From Todiramphus chloris collaris (Eukaryota > Chordata > Aves > Coraciiformes > Alcedinidae), in the NCBI GenBank assembly GCA_025345505.1, contig JANVCC010000018.1, positions 62,644,031 through 62,708,030 on the forward strand: DNA of 64,000 nucleotides, given 5' to 3'. The position numbers were made by a program, and so were the translations under genes. The notes beneath the pieces were generated by a model. It was not told the DNA's origin and searched no databases. It saw only the letters and a list, made by a program, of their open reading frames with translations. Of the stretch, positions 36,980-49,300 are shown piece after piece. Position 1 is the stretch's first letter, and every line of letters begins with the position of its first letter.

Positions 36980-37982
36980 CACAGAATCACGGAATCACTC
37001 AGGTTGGAAAAGACACTTGGGATCATCGTGTCCAACCATTAGCTCTAATCTACCTAATCTAAGTTCACCCCTAGACCATGTCCCCCAACAGCACATCCAA
37101 GAGATGTTTAAACACATCCAGGGATGGCAAATCAACCACCTCCCTGGGCAGCCCATTCCAATATTTCACTACCCTTTCCATGAAGAATTTTTTCCTAGTG
37201 TCTAGTCTAAACCTACCTTGTTTTAGCTTGAGGCCGTTCCCTCTGGTTCTGTCACTAATTACCTGAGAGAAGAGACCAGCACCAGCCTCTCTACAATGTC
37301 CTTTCAGGTAGCTGTAGAGAGTGATGAGGTCTCCCCTCAGCCTCCTCTTCCTCAAACTAAACAGACCCAGCTTCTTCAAATGGTCCTCATATGATCTGTT
37401 CTCCAGTCCCTTGACCAGCTTCGTTGCCCTCCTCTGCACCCGCTCCAGCACCTCGATATCTCTCTTGTACTGAGGTGCCCACAACTGGACACAGTACTCG
37501 AGGTGAGGCCTCACCAGTGCTGAGTGCAGGAGGACAATCACCTCCCTACTTCTGCTGCTCACACTATTTCTAATCCAGGCCAGGATGCCGTTGGCCTTCT
37601 TGGCCACCTGGGCACACTGCTGGCTCATGTTCATTTGCCTGTCAATTAGAACCCCCAGATCCCTCTCCTCCAGACAGCTCTCCAACCACACTGCCCCAAG
37701 CCTGTAGCTTTGCATGGGGTTGCTGCGGCCCAAGGGCAGGACCTGGCACTTGGCCTTGTTGAACCTCATACCATTAACACTGGCCCAGCGATCCAGTCTA
37801 TCTAAGTCTCTCTGGAAAGCCTTCCTATCCTCACGCAGATCATCACACCTGCCTAACTTGGTGTCATCTGCAGATTTACTGATGGTAGACTCTATGTCCT
37901 CATCAAGATCATCAATAAAGATGTTAAATAGAAACGGCCCCAGCACTGAGCCCTGAGGAACACCACTTGTGACCTGCCGCCA
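36980..37982 (-). mobile_element. CR1 LINE inserted into an older CR1 (copy C)
   Basis: About 1.0 kb, 5'-truncated, minus strand. Its 3' end lies at 36980, where + strand CACAGAATCACGGAATCACT is the reverse complement of CR1 terminal repeats. Its 5' end at 37982 begins within the RT palm at [16 protein letters not shown]. The open frame from here to 37071 is unbroken and includes SADDTKLG (family FADD; Phe replaced by Ser), [36 protein letters not shown] and the C-terminal [15 protein letters not shown]. The intact frame suggests it is younger than its host. No target-site duplication is visible and about three host bases appear lost, in keeping with CR1 habits. Confidence 0.92.
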
Positions 37983-39070
37983 GGATAGTGGCTTAGCAAC
38001 TTCATTCGCCAGTTTCCTCAGGACCTGTGAACGCATCTCATCAGGTCCTATGGACTCGTGCACCTTCAGGTTCCTTAGATTGTCTGAAACCTTCTCTCCT
38101 CCAGGGGGTAGGTTCTTCATTCTCCCATCCCTGCCTCTGCATTCTGTGACTTAGGCAGCATGGCTAGTGCATTTGCTGGTGAAGACTAAGGCACAAAAGT
38201 CATTGCATACCTCAGCCTTTTCCATATCCCAGGTAACTAGGTCTTCCATTTCATTCCTGAGAAGGCCCATGTTTTCTCTAGTCTTCCTTTTATCACTGGT
38301 GTACCTATAGATTTTTTTCTTGTTGCCCTTGACATTCCTGGACAGATTCCATTCTGTCAGGGCTTTAGCTTTCCTAACCTGATCCCTTGCTGCTTGAACA
38401 ATTTCTCTGTATTCCTCCCATGCTACCTGCCCTTGCTTCCACTCTCTATAGGCTTCCTTTTTTTTTTGATTGGTTTTGTACAGGAGCTGCATGTTCATCC
38501 ATACAGGCCTCCCAGTGTCTCTGCCTGACTTCCTCTTTGTTGGGATGCATTGCTCCTGAGCTTGGAGGACGTGGTCGTTGAGTACTAAACAGCTTTCTTG
38601 GGCCCCTCTTCCCTTCAGAGCTTTATCCCATGATAATCTACCAAGCATATACTTGAAGAGTCCAAAGTCTGCTCTCCTGAAGTCCAGGTAGTAAGCTTGC
38701 TGTGCACCCTCCTCACTGCCCTAAGGATCTTGAATGCCACCATCTCATGGTCACTGCAGCCAAGGCTGCCCTTGAGCTTCACATTCCCCACCAGCCTCTC
38801 CTCGTTGGTACAGCATATCACCTCTCCTTCTTGGCTCCTCTATCACTTGGAGGAGGAAGTTATCATCAATGCATTCCAGGAACCTCCCAGATTGTTTATG
38901 CTCTGCTGTGTTGGTCCTCCAACAGATATTGGGGTGCTTTAATCCCCCAAGGAGGACCAGAGTTTGCGAACGTGAGGCTGCTTGTATCTATCTATAGGGG
39001 GCCTCATCTACTCAGTCTTCCTGCTTGGGTGGCCTCTAGAGAACCCCCACTATAATGTCTACTATAGACT
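37983..39070 (-). pseudogene. CR1 LINE ORF2, endonuclease and linker of older host copy (segment 1)
   Basis: On the minus strand the order is: remains of the endonuclease (an HPNIC block near 38920 and [17 protein letters not shown] near 38710-38760), the linker (38151-38648, with [20 protein letters not shown]), and the pre-RT block ending NEVAKPLS at 37983. The reading frame is broken between these blocks. The upstream edge near 39070 is uncertain; earlier endonuclease sequence is missing, so the copy was 5'-truncated. It continues beyond the insertion at 36979. Confidence 0.88.
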
Positions 39071-42000
39071 GGTAATCCCACGCAAGCAATAAAATTGCCT
39101 CTCTGACTTCTTTCTCCTTGCTCACTGTGGCTTTGCACCTCACAAAGATGGAAAAATGATGTACAATTATTACGAGATCAGAAAAGGTGTTTAGGCTCAG
39201 TTTGCACAACAGCATGTGATTATGCCAAGTGCAAGCTGCTGTACAATCAGGCCCAGTGTTTCTAAACATATGCAGATCTAAAAAGGGTAAGTTTTACTGG
39301 AAGCTTTCCCACAGAAAGTATTTGATCTTGCAGCTTATACTTTGATGTTTGTTGAATATATCTCAATCAGAGCTGTAGGATTGGGCTCAGTGTATTCAAA
39401 GCAGTTTGAATCTTTCAAGATCACGTCTTTTTTTCCATTTCCAAACCAAATGGGTTCAAATCATCACATTCCACTGGAGCTGCAGTAATATATATGTCTT
39501 AGCAGTGCTGCAAACTGCAGCCTTCTAACCTGGAATTCTTCCCACTAGGTATTAACGCTCCCCAGTGATTTCACATCACTTTGCACACTGTAAAAAGGGC
39601 TATGTGATTAACACCCTTAAAAACTCCTTATGTATGGCAAAGATTTACTTTTAAATCCTAGGCATGTAGGAAGCCAGGCTGATACAAACCACAAGATGTA
39701 TTATTTTGTACATTTGAATAAGAAAGGTATTTTCCAAGCTTTTCGCAATATCATTCGGCTAAACATGTTAGAGTTTGTAAAATGATTCTCTGCCTCTTAA
39801 CTTCAGCAAGTCCTAGTAAAAAAGCCATGAAAACTGGTGGGATTTTTTTTTTTTTTTTGCATAAAATGCAAACTCTACCACTATTATATTATACTTCCCT
39901 GAAATATATACTGTGTCTGTTTCTCGCTGTCCTTTCTTCTCTCCTTTTTCTTCTCCACAAGCTGTACAGAATTGTACCCTGTTCAGCACATATTGTGTAT
40001 ATAGACAACAGAGTGGCTCCAAGACTGTATAAAGCAGATCCAAAGCTGCATTTGGGAATTAGAGTAAATCCACTGGATTTCTTGCTCCTCCTCCCTTTCT
40101 ATGATCTGATAAAATGAGAGGACATAGAGGAAGAGCATGTGAGGTTGGATCAGTGGATGTTGGTTTGTTGGTTGAAAACAGATGGACCTTCCAGATCTGT
40201 TGCCAATGGATACAAAGGTACTTGCACAGGTGGAGTAGGAATGGTCCAGTGTGGAAATTCTCCTGTTTTCTGTTTGTTTGGGGATTTTTTTAAATGCAGA
40301 ACAGGCCATCCTTTTACTTTCCGGACAGAACAGGGCAGAGCTTATTGTCTCCCCTAATCAGCTGCAAGCACAAAACCTGTCCTCTCCACTCTTGGGCACA
40401 TAAACACCGCCTTCAATCATGCTGGGTCTGTCTGGAGATGGACTCCTCCAGCCAGGCTCAAATCCTTGTCTCTTCCTCATATTCCTTTTGCTCTACCCCC
40501 ATAAAGCTGGAGTCCCCACTGGTGTATGTAACCTCAGAACTATGGTGAGCTCTAATTGCTGCTGCTGGGCCAGTGACTTCAGCCTCTGAACGCTTTTTTC
40601 CTTTTCTCCCAGCACTCTAATACAACATCCTTCCTGAGACTAGTCTCCTGAATGCGGATCAGCGGAGTTTTGCCACCAAGCTATTAATGCCCACAGAGAC
40701 CGAATTCTTGACATTTGCCCTCCTGAATTCAAGTGCCAAAATCTGCGTGTTTGCCTCACCCCGTCAAACTGGGGTCGAATTCTGCTGTCAGCACATCACT
40801 GTCACATCACTGCAGTTGATCTCACTCAAGTGTGTAATGGAAGGGCAGTATCAGCTATGCACAATACTTGTGGTGCAAAGAGCAAAGCTTTTTTTGATAA
40901 AAGGATCCCTTCCTGAGTACGTGGCTAGGGAATTTCAGCACCAGTCCCAAGAGCAAACGAGCTCAACCACATAGTTCTTCTGTAGCACACAGAATTATAG
41001 ATGTGTTAGTAGGGTAAATCAACTGTCAGCTCCCCCAGAGAACTGGGTTTGGCCCAAGCATCTTGTTTTCTCTGCTAAGATTGATGTTGAGGTTTTTAAA
41101 GTTAGTGATTTATTAATTATGTTTTCTTTCTTTGTTCTGTTGTGAGAGGAAAAAGCTGCAAGCTCAACAATACCTGCATGCTTATTTCAAGACAGGCAGT
41201 CTCGTGGGCTTACATAAGCTGTGAGTCTATAGGATGAACTGAGTTATAACAAAAGGAGCAAGAATTTTGTACTGGTCTGCCTTTGAAAAGGACACAGTCA
41301 GCTAGGGAACCTGTGAAGCATCTATCACAATGTCTCTGAGTTTAAGGAAAGTCCACGTTATTTGTTTTGTTTTTTAATGAAAAACTTTTAATCTGCACAG
41401 GTGTTTTTCTGCACACAGACAAAGTACTGACAATTAAATTAAACGAAACCTTAGTTCTTCAAAGCTTGTCACTTAGTTTTCGAGCCTGCTATTTTGCTAC
41501 TATAGAAGCAACCAGAAGTCCCTAGAACTACCACATGGAGCTCATTGAGACTCAAATTCCTCTCAGCAAACAAAGAAGCCAAAAATCAGGAAGTGCAACA
41601 TGCTCCTGGCTGCCCCAGACAGTGCGTGGGACATCAGGACAGGATGGCTGCTGCCTTCCTCTGCTAAAGAGGAGATAGCTTGAGTCTGACTCCACAGGAG
41701 ATCAGTTTTGTTGTCTGAGTGGAGCAGGATAAAAGGGAGCACACTGGAGAGTTTGGATACCTGTTTCCCGGTCCTGGCATTGGCCCCAGCTCTTTTTGTG
41801 ACAGCTTGATGACTCATTTTTCCTGTAGGTAAGATGAAGGCAGTAGTATTTACTTACTTGAGAAGGTGAAATGATGATTAATTGGTCTTTGTTTTTGCAG
41901 TCTGATGTACAGAGTGCGATTAGCTGCAGTGCATCTTCACAGGTAGGCTACCCTTGGGCTGCTCTCGGCAGAATGAACATGAACTCCATCAGAAGAAGCT

Positions 42001-42197
42001 GCTTTGAGCTCCTCCTGAACCAGAGAAGGAGGTGTCTGGATTTTCCTTTCCTCAGTCCTACACAAAGGTGGTTGTTTGTCTTATATCTGAAGGCTTAGTG
42101 TTTTGAAAACACCTTGTCAACCATTCCCCAGATTCTGGGCTGGCCTTGTGCATGGTGATGAAGATCCAGTAGATGTGATCTGGCAGCTGTAGGTGGC
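39071..42197. other. Intergenic DNA between CR1 cluster and first LTR
   Basis: No gene or well-preserved repeat was recognised. It contains a T run at 39846-39860. Frames of up to about 111 codons lack family likeness. Confidence 0.55.
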
Positions 42198-43019
42198 TGT
42201 CCTGGTTTGAGTGAGAACAGAACTAATTCTGTTCAGTGATTTTACTTTTCATCTCCGTTCTTCTCACTAACTGCACTGTCTGAAGTCAGCAGCCTGTTCT
42301 CACAGACAGTGTCTGCTTCTAGCAGTGAGAACACCTCATGTTTAGAGTTCCTACCAAGGATTGGTGTGCAGAACAAGGCCACTGCTGGATCTTGTGTACA
42401 ACACTGGTAAAAGTACTTTTAGATCAAAAACAAAAAAAAAGACCTCTCAACATAACAGAAAGTGAAAGGCTGCACCTGCAGGGAGGAGTGGACAGGACAG
42501 GTGACCCTAAACTGAACAACAAGGGATTCCAGACCATATATGTCATATTTGGTGTAAAGCTGAGGGATCAGGAGGGTCTTGCCCTCTTGTCCCACTTTGA
42601 CAGCTTTTCTTGGCTTAGCTCAGGTCCTCTTCAGTTTCTTCCTTGGAGGATTGGAGGAGGATTCTGTCCGTTCTGCCTTCGATCCTGATCTGTGTGTTCC
42701 TGAATCTGGTACCAGAATCCAGCTCCTGACACAGCTCCCATCTGCTGCTGGGCCCAGTCTGGGACTCTCCACATGCCTGTGTGGTGATGGTGACGTAACT
42801 ACCATCAAGGGGGGTTGGGTTCAATACTGGTTTTGTATATACTTGTTTATATTCCATTTTGTTATTACTTTAATTTTTCATTAAAGCTGTTCTAGTTTCC
42901 TTTTCTAATGGCTAAGTCTCTCCCTTATTCCCTTTCTCTTCCCCTTTGGGGACGGAGCAGGGTTAACAGAGAGCATCTGCTATAGGTCTAAGGGGCTGCC
43001 CTGACCCCAAACCGTGACA
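42198..43019 (+). mobile_element. Solo LTR of an avian endogenous retrovirus, plus strand
   Basis: The element starts TGTCCTGGTTTGAGTG and ends CCAAACCGTGACA, so it has the TG...CA ends and the short imperfect inverted termini of an LTR. A TATA-like GTATATA near 42834 and an ATTAAA polyadenylation signal at 42880-42885 sit in the expected order near the 3' end. Flanks GTGGC and GTAGC may be a 5-bp target duplication with one change. No internal retroviral genes adjoin, so it is a solo LTR. The second copy at 45494-46304 is the same family in the other orientation. Frames inside it are not genes. Confidence 0.88.
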
Positions 43020-45493
43020 GTAGCAATTTGTATTACAGGTTGCCCATGATTATCATGCTTGTCTTTCAGTGAGGCCAATGCTTCCCATGAAGACAAATTT
43101 CAATCTAATTGTAACAATATTCTTTGAAGATAATGAAACACAATACAAAAAGATTGTGATGACAACAATATATATCAGTACAGAAGTTAATGAGAAAACC
43201 CTACAGGTTGTTCATGCGTACACTTCCATTAACTGGTCTTCATTCTGTAACTTAATTTTTTTTCTTGTTTCACTGCAGAGGATTTACAGGGCTGGACATT
43301 AAATCTATTTGACTTTTGTAACAGAGTAGTGAACATCACTGCAATCTAAATATAAACTCAATACCTGACAGAAGTACTTTTGCTCATTAGAGGTGAGAGA
43401 AGTTAGAAAATAAAGTTCAGCTCTCTCAAGAAACTTCAGTTATTCTCAGTTTTTCCAAAGACTGAACATCACAGTCACTCTCTATGCTCTTTTGATCATA
43501 TGCCTGGGGCTATCCTCCATAAAATCTATATGGAGTTGCTAGAATTGCTAGAGCTCATGGCATCCCTACAGGTTCCAATACTGACTTCTCTTTTCTGTAG
43601 TGCAGAGGTCTATACTACAGAAAAGAGGGAAGGAGCCTTCATGATCTACCCCAGAAGCCACAGTCTCACTTGGAGAAATCAAGGAATCATGGAAAGTTAG
43701 ATCAAAAAAAAAGACCTCTCAACTTTTTTTTTCTAGTTCCTCCTTCATGACTGGTAGCAGAATTTTTGCTGCTGGAAATTATACTATAGTTTCATTATTT
43801 TAATCTACACTAAGTTAATGCACATTTCCTGTACGAGTCTGTGATGATACACTTTTCCTTTGAGAGTTACCAAAAACACTTCTTACAGCAAGACAGACCT
43901 TTCAGCCTGTGACAGGAATGGTGAGGAGGTTGAGTCTGGTGGTGATGGCTATGCCAAGAGGAGATGCTGTTGTCATCTGTGTACCACCTTTGTGTTAAAT
44001 CATATATCACCTTTACCCATCCCCATTTTGCCTGTTTCTTGTGGCAGAAACGTGCTGCATTGTTACCTAACGGAATTTGCTCCTGAAAATCACCAGTTTC
44101 AGATGTTCAAAGCAGCAGCCAGGCCCAGAGTAAAAAATGCCCTCACATTAATGGTATTTTTCTATGGTAAAGAAAGTACATTGAGGGTTCTCTTATCATC
44201 CCCTTTCTGAGCTTTCAGATTGCACTGAGAAATTTTCAACTTTTCCCTGAAATTATTGGAGGTGGACTCTCTTCATTTGATGCTGTGCTAAGCAACAGTG
44301 GCTTTGAGAGACCTCATGGTCCAATATTCACTGCCTGGGTGATGCCTCTGTGCAAACAGCCCAGAAGGACCTGCGTCCCCAAGAGGGAGGAGGTAAAGCC
44401 AAGCGTAAGTTACAATGTGAGTAAGCACAGGGAGGATGGTGCTGGGAAAACCTCCTGGGATCTTGCTGAGCTGAGTGCTGGCAGCTGGCCATGCTGGACC
44501 CCCTTCTGAGAAGCTGTCTCCAGCTTGCTGGCTTCTGCCTTGTTCAAGGAAGCAAGATTTTGTACATTATTTGTAAACAAGTGGAGCCTTGTCAGGTGCC
44601 CACCTCTCTTGTCATCAATTTCTAACAGAAAATGACTAAAGAACCTTGAATTTTGGCTAAGCATTACTGTTAAAACACAAGAAGAGGAAAAGTAATTTAA
44701 ATACACAAGGCATGTCTGGTTCTCTTCAGGCACCCTGCAGATTTCTTTTCCTCCTTACCCCCCCCACCTGACGCACCCATTGTTTATAATGCAAAATTCG
44801 CTTGGGAATGTAATTTCTTATGGAAGCTTTTCTTCCTTAGTATTTCTGATTATCTGATTTTTTTTTTTCCCATTGGAACTTTCCATTTGCAGGAAATATT
44901 GTTTCTGAGTTCAGCATGACTTGGGCCCAAACTGAATTAAAAAAACCAGAAAAAAAAAAAAAAGGCTAATTGTCCCTGAACTGGGAATATGGCCTTTTCA
45001 GATAACTTTGTCTAACTAGAATACTCCTGAATTAATGCATGAATTTTTGTGATACCATCCTGACTTGCTCTGTAAGTGCATAATGCTGGTGATTTTTCAG
45101 TGTAAGGCTTGACTTAAGCCATGAATTTCAAGGTATTTTACAAAGGAGAGTCGTGTCATGGTCCTTATTCTAATAAATGGGAAATTAAAGCTAAAGAGAG
45201 AGGATGATTTGTTCAACATCATGCTGTGAACATGTGGAATGGCTGGGAAGAGAAGGCAGATCTCCTGGAAGGAAAGTTAATAGTCACAAAAAGTACCCAG
45301 CAGTCGCCATCTCTGTATCTCAGCATAAACTACCAGTTTAATTGGCTATGTACACAATTTTGAGTCATTAGTACGGGGTCTATTGTAATTTAAGCTATTT
45401 CTGACTGACCTCTCTCAAAGTTTCATTTATTCAATGGTTTATTACTGTATTTACAGCATCTTATTTGTCTTGTTTTATTGGCCTGTAGAATAA
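43020..45493. other. Spacer between the two inverted LTRs
   Basis: About 2.5 kb without recognisable retroviral or cellular coding sequence. It contains a short motif at 43697-43723 shared with the LTR at 42419-42451, a C run near 44759-44766 and an A run near 44950-44963. Confidence 0.6.
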
Positions 45494-46304
45494 TGTCATG
45501 GTTTAGGGTCAGGGCATCCCCTTAGACCTACAACAGACGCTCTCTGTTAACCTCCCTCCACAAAGGGGAAGAGAAAGGGAATAAGGGAGAGAGACAGCGA
45601 TTAGAAAAGGAAACTAGAACAGCTTTAATGAAAATGAAATTAATAATTATAAAAATGGAATATATACAAACATATACAAAACCAGTATTGAACCCATCCC
45701 CGCTGATGGTAATTACATCACTGTCACCACTGATGCTGTGGAGCAGGCACTGGGGGAGTCCCAGACTGGGCCCTGCAGCAGACGGGAGCTGTGTTCAGGA
45801 GCTGGATTCTGGCACCGGGTTCAGGAACACACAGACAGAGATCGAAGGCAGAACAGACAGAGGCCTCCTTGGGTGCTCTGAGGAAGGAACCGAAAGAAGA
45901 CCCGAGCCAAGGCAAGCAAAGCTGGCAAAGCAAAGCAGTCCAAGAAGGGAGAAGAGCCCAGAGACCCTTCGGCTCCCTCAGCTCTATACCGAATATGACG
46001 TATATGGGCTGGAATCCCTTGTTGGTCAGTTTAGGGTCACCCATCCTGTCCGCTCCTCCCTGCAGGTGCAGCCTTTCACTTTCTGCACCCCCCAGGGTGG
46101 TACAGAAAATCCAGCAGTGGCCTTGGTCTGCACACCAATCCTTAATAGTAACTCTAACCATGAGGTGAGTAACTCTAAACATGAAGCAGGCACTGTCTGT
46201 GAGAACAGGCTGCTGACTTCAGACAGTGCAGTTAGTGAGAAGAACTGAGCTGAAAGGTAAAATCACTGAACAGAATTAGTTCTCTTCTCACTCAAGCCAG
46301 GACA
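45494..46304 (-). mobile_element. Solo LTR of the same family, minus strand
   Basis: On the + strand it begins TGTCATGGTTTAGGGTCAGG and ends GCCAGGACA; its reverse complement aligns along its length with the LTR at 42198-43019. The polyadenylation signal lies reversed at 45624-45629. Flanks AATAA and AAGAA could be a 5-bp target duplication with one difference. The 206-codon + frame and the minus frames here run through the LTR antisense or by chance and are not supported as genes. Confidence 0.88.
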
Positions 46305-49300
46305 AAGAACAAAGTGTACTATTCTGTGGACACCTGAGTCTACACAATGAATGACAGACTGTCATCAGATAAAACTGTAAAAATATGAAATAACTAAGCT
46401 ACCTTTGGCATCTACTGACTCAAGTTAGATTGGTAGAGAGAGGAAGGTCAAAGTACTGGAAAATTCTAGCTCTCAGCTGCAGGGAAGCAAGCAGAAATCT
46501 TAGAGGCAGAAATACATCCTTTGGTGGGGAATTTTGATTGAGACTATAATAGACTGAGCTAGGAGAAGAAAGAGAGGAAGGAAAATCTCCACTGATGCAA
46601 GTTAAATGTAACTGCCACAGCTATAAGTTGGTTTTGTCTCCATTTAATATTAATGAAAATGTTTAGAATTAAAACAGTTGAAAAATTAATTTAAAAACAG
46701 TTAGTTGGAAGAGCTCTGTGAATGATATTATTGAGGCTAAAGAAAAGATTTTCTGAGTTGAATTTCACTTTTTTTTTTTTTCCCGCATTGTTTTCATACA
46801 GCCACAAATTATATCTCCCCTTTTGTTACAAAATGTTGTGCCCAAAGCAATTTTTAAAAAACTCATAGATAATGTTTTGGTGAACAGCAGAACTTGAAAC
46901 CAGAACCAGAATTTCCCTAAAAACCCAGATAGTCTTATTTGCTTTTTAAATGGGAAACTATGGATTTCACACTCCTGAAAGCAAATGAGTAGGGCCTGGA
47001 TCCTCAAACTGGGCTTCAAAGGCCTCATGACATTTAGTAAGCAAATTTTCTGTTCTTTCCTGTGCTTGTTATGAGCTCCTCTCCTCTCCATTTGGTGGTA
47101 CATGTAGTAAAAAGACAGAAGGAGCATTGTCCTAGGACCTCTAAGCTGCCTGGTGCAGACCAGCTCCTATAGTCACAAGCAAATCCAAGAAACACACTCT
47201 GCTGGCTCTGTGGTCTTTGTAGGGCTGAGATGTATTGCAGGCTTTTCTTTGGCATACACCCATTTTTATCAGGCATATTTGACCCCTACGCCGGAAGACA
47301 GAATTTGGTGGATGCTGATAGCAGGGTAGTGATTCACTACCTGATGTTATCTAGTCACCCATGAGTCTGGAGGGGGAAAAAACCCAAAAGCTAACACAGA
47401 TCTATGGGCTATTCTGTAACAGATTTAAAGACGAGAATATGCTTTTCTGGAAAATATACTTACCTTTTGCTGTACTTAGGCATGCTCTCAGGCTGATCAC
47501 TCTGGATTAGCTCTTAAAATAAAATTAAACTCGCAGCAGCCGTAACCAGGCTGTCATCAGCAGGACCCAGACTCGGTGCATGCTGAGGGGAACAGCTGGT
47601 GCAGAGAAATGAATAGCCAGCCATTGTCCTTGCACCTGGCTGGTACCGGCTCTTGCAACAAGAGATGATAAACAAGGAGACCACAGGGACAACTGGTATA
47701 TTTTTCTGGAGAGGCAGAAATTAAATGATAATTGTGGCAGAAGTGTATGATGTGTAAGAATTACACATAAAGGCGATGTGATGAACACGATCCTCCACCA
47801 CCCCACCAACCCCCCATCAATGAAAGCTTTTAAGCTCTCTTGTCTTAGGGACAGAAAGACATTGGGGAGGTCCTTTCATAAAATGGAAAAATGGGGAAAA
47901 GCCAGATCAGGGAATGCAAATGAGCCTCTCGGCACACTGGACGAGACTATAATCCTCATTATGCTTTGTGGATGCAGTGGTGATTTTGATTATTGCTTTT
48001 GTTAGCTCAACACAACTGAGTCATGACTTGTACATGAGGCCCATCTGTTTGTAAGAGGAAGAGTGGTGGGCGAAGAGCAAGCTCTGAACTCAGCTTACAG
48101 CAGATGGGATACACAATTAATATGAACATCAGCTATGTCTTCAGACATGGGGTATGGAATAACTGACCATTATCACCATGCAGGGCTTCACCTTGTGACT
48201 GGAAAGGGACAGGTAAGCCTGCTGTACTGGCTGTGCTCAGGAGGCTGGAGAAACCCCACGCCTGTCCTGTGGCCACAACTGCCCTATTCCCAGTCCTGGG
48301 AAATAAGGTCTGGGACAGTGGGAACAGGTTTCAGCATAAGGTGAACATCACACTCATGCTTTGCTGGAGTCAGGGCCTTCACCTTTTATCGTTAGCACTC
48401 AAACTCACTTGAGCAGAAGGGACTGCACACAACACCACTTTCCTTAATTACACATGCAGCACTGCAGTGCTTTACAGTTTTCCTACCACAGATGTCTAAA
48501 CCAATCTTCCCATTCAAATGAGTAATAGCAATTAGTAACAGCAGAACCCATCTCCTGAGATCTCATTACAAATCCCCAAACCCAGGCGTTTACATATAGT
48601 TAGCAACAGGAGACGTATCCCCTGCCTGTTGCTCCCCTCAACGCAGGAGACCGTTCCCAAGGATGGCAAATCCTTCCCCACTGGATGTTTGGAAACTCAA
48701 CACAGTTTTTCAAAAGTAAACACCACAAAAGCGATAAGAAGACCTCTCCATCCCTTCTTCTTTGACAGCTGTTGCTATACCACCTTCCTAAAGGTGCTGA
48801 GAAAACTTGCCCATGTGTTGCTTGGGGCCTTTGCAAAATGTAGCACCCATTATTCAAAGAATGAGTAATAGCTCACAGATTACATACAGTGTTTCCTTCC
48901 TTTTTGTTAAGAAATGCCTGAAAGAAATGCTAACAGCTTCTTTGCAATAAACAGTTATGGAGAAATGGAAAAATTTCCAGGTTGTGGATAATTTTGTATT
49001 TTGCAGCTTCCCACAAAATAGATATTTTTCAGACACATGATATTCCCTTGGAAAATCTGTGCATTGCCTGTCATCTCAGCAATAACTATGTCAAATTGAT
49101 ATAATTTCCTTTAACTTCATCACCTATCCACTTCTGAATAGCAGCAGTGAAGGTAACAAATGCCACCAATTTTCCCTCAGTAGTTGCAAAAGCTTCAAAT
49201 GTGCTACTCTGGAACCAAAGCTCCTAGGACATGAAAAATACTTGCGGCTTCACAGAAGTCTGTGTTCAGCCAGTTGCCACAAATCATTTCTGAGTTGATG

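Noticed and set aside
45628..46248. A 206-codon plus frame
   Set aside because: It lies wholly within the minus-strand LTR and reads it antisense; no retroviral or cellular protein likeness.
42198..46304. The two LTRs as a complete provirus
   Set aside because: They are in opposite orientation and the spacer holds no gag, pol or env likeness.
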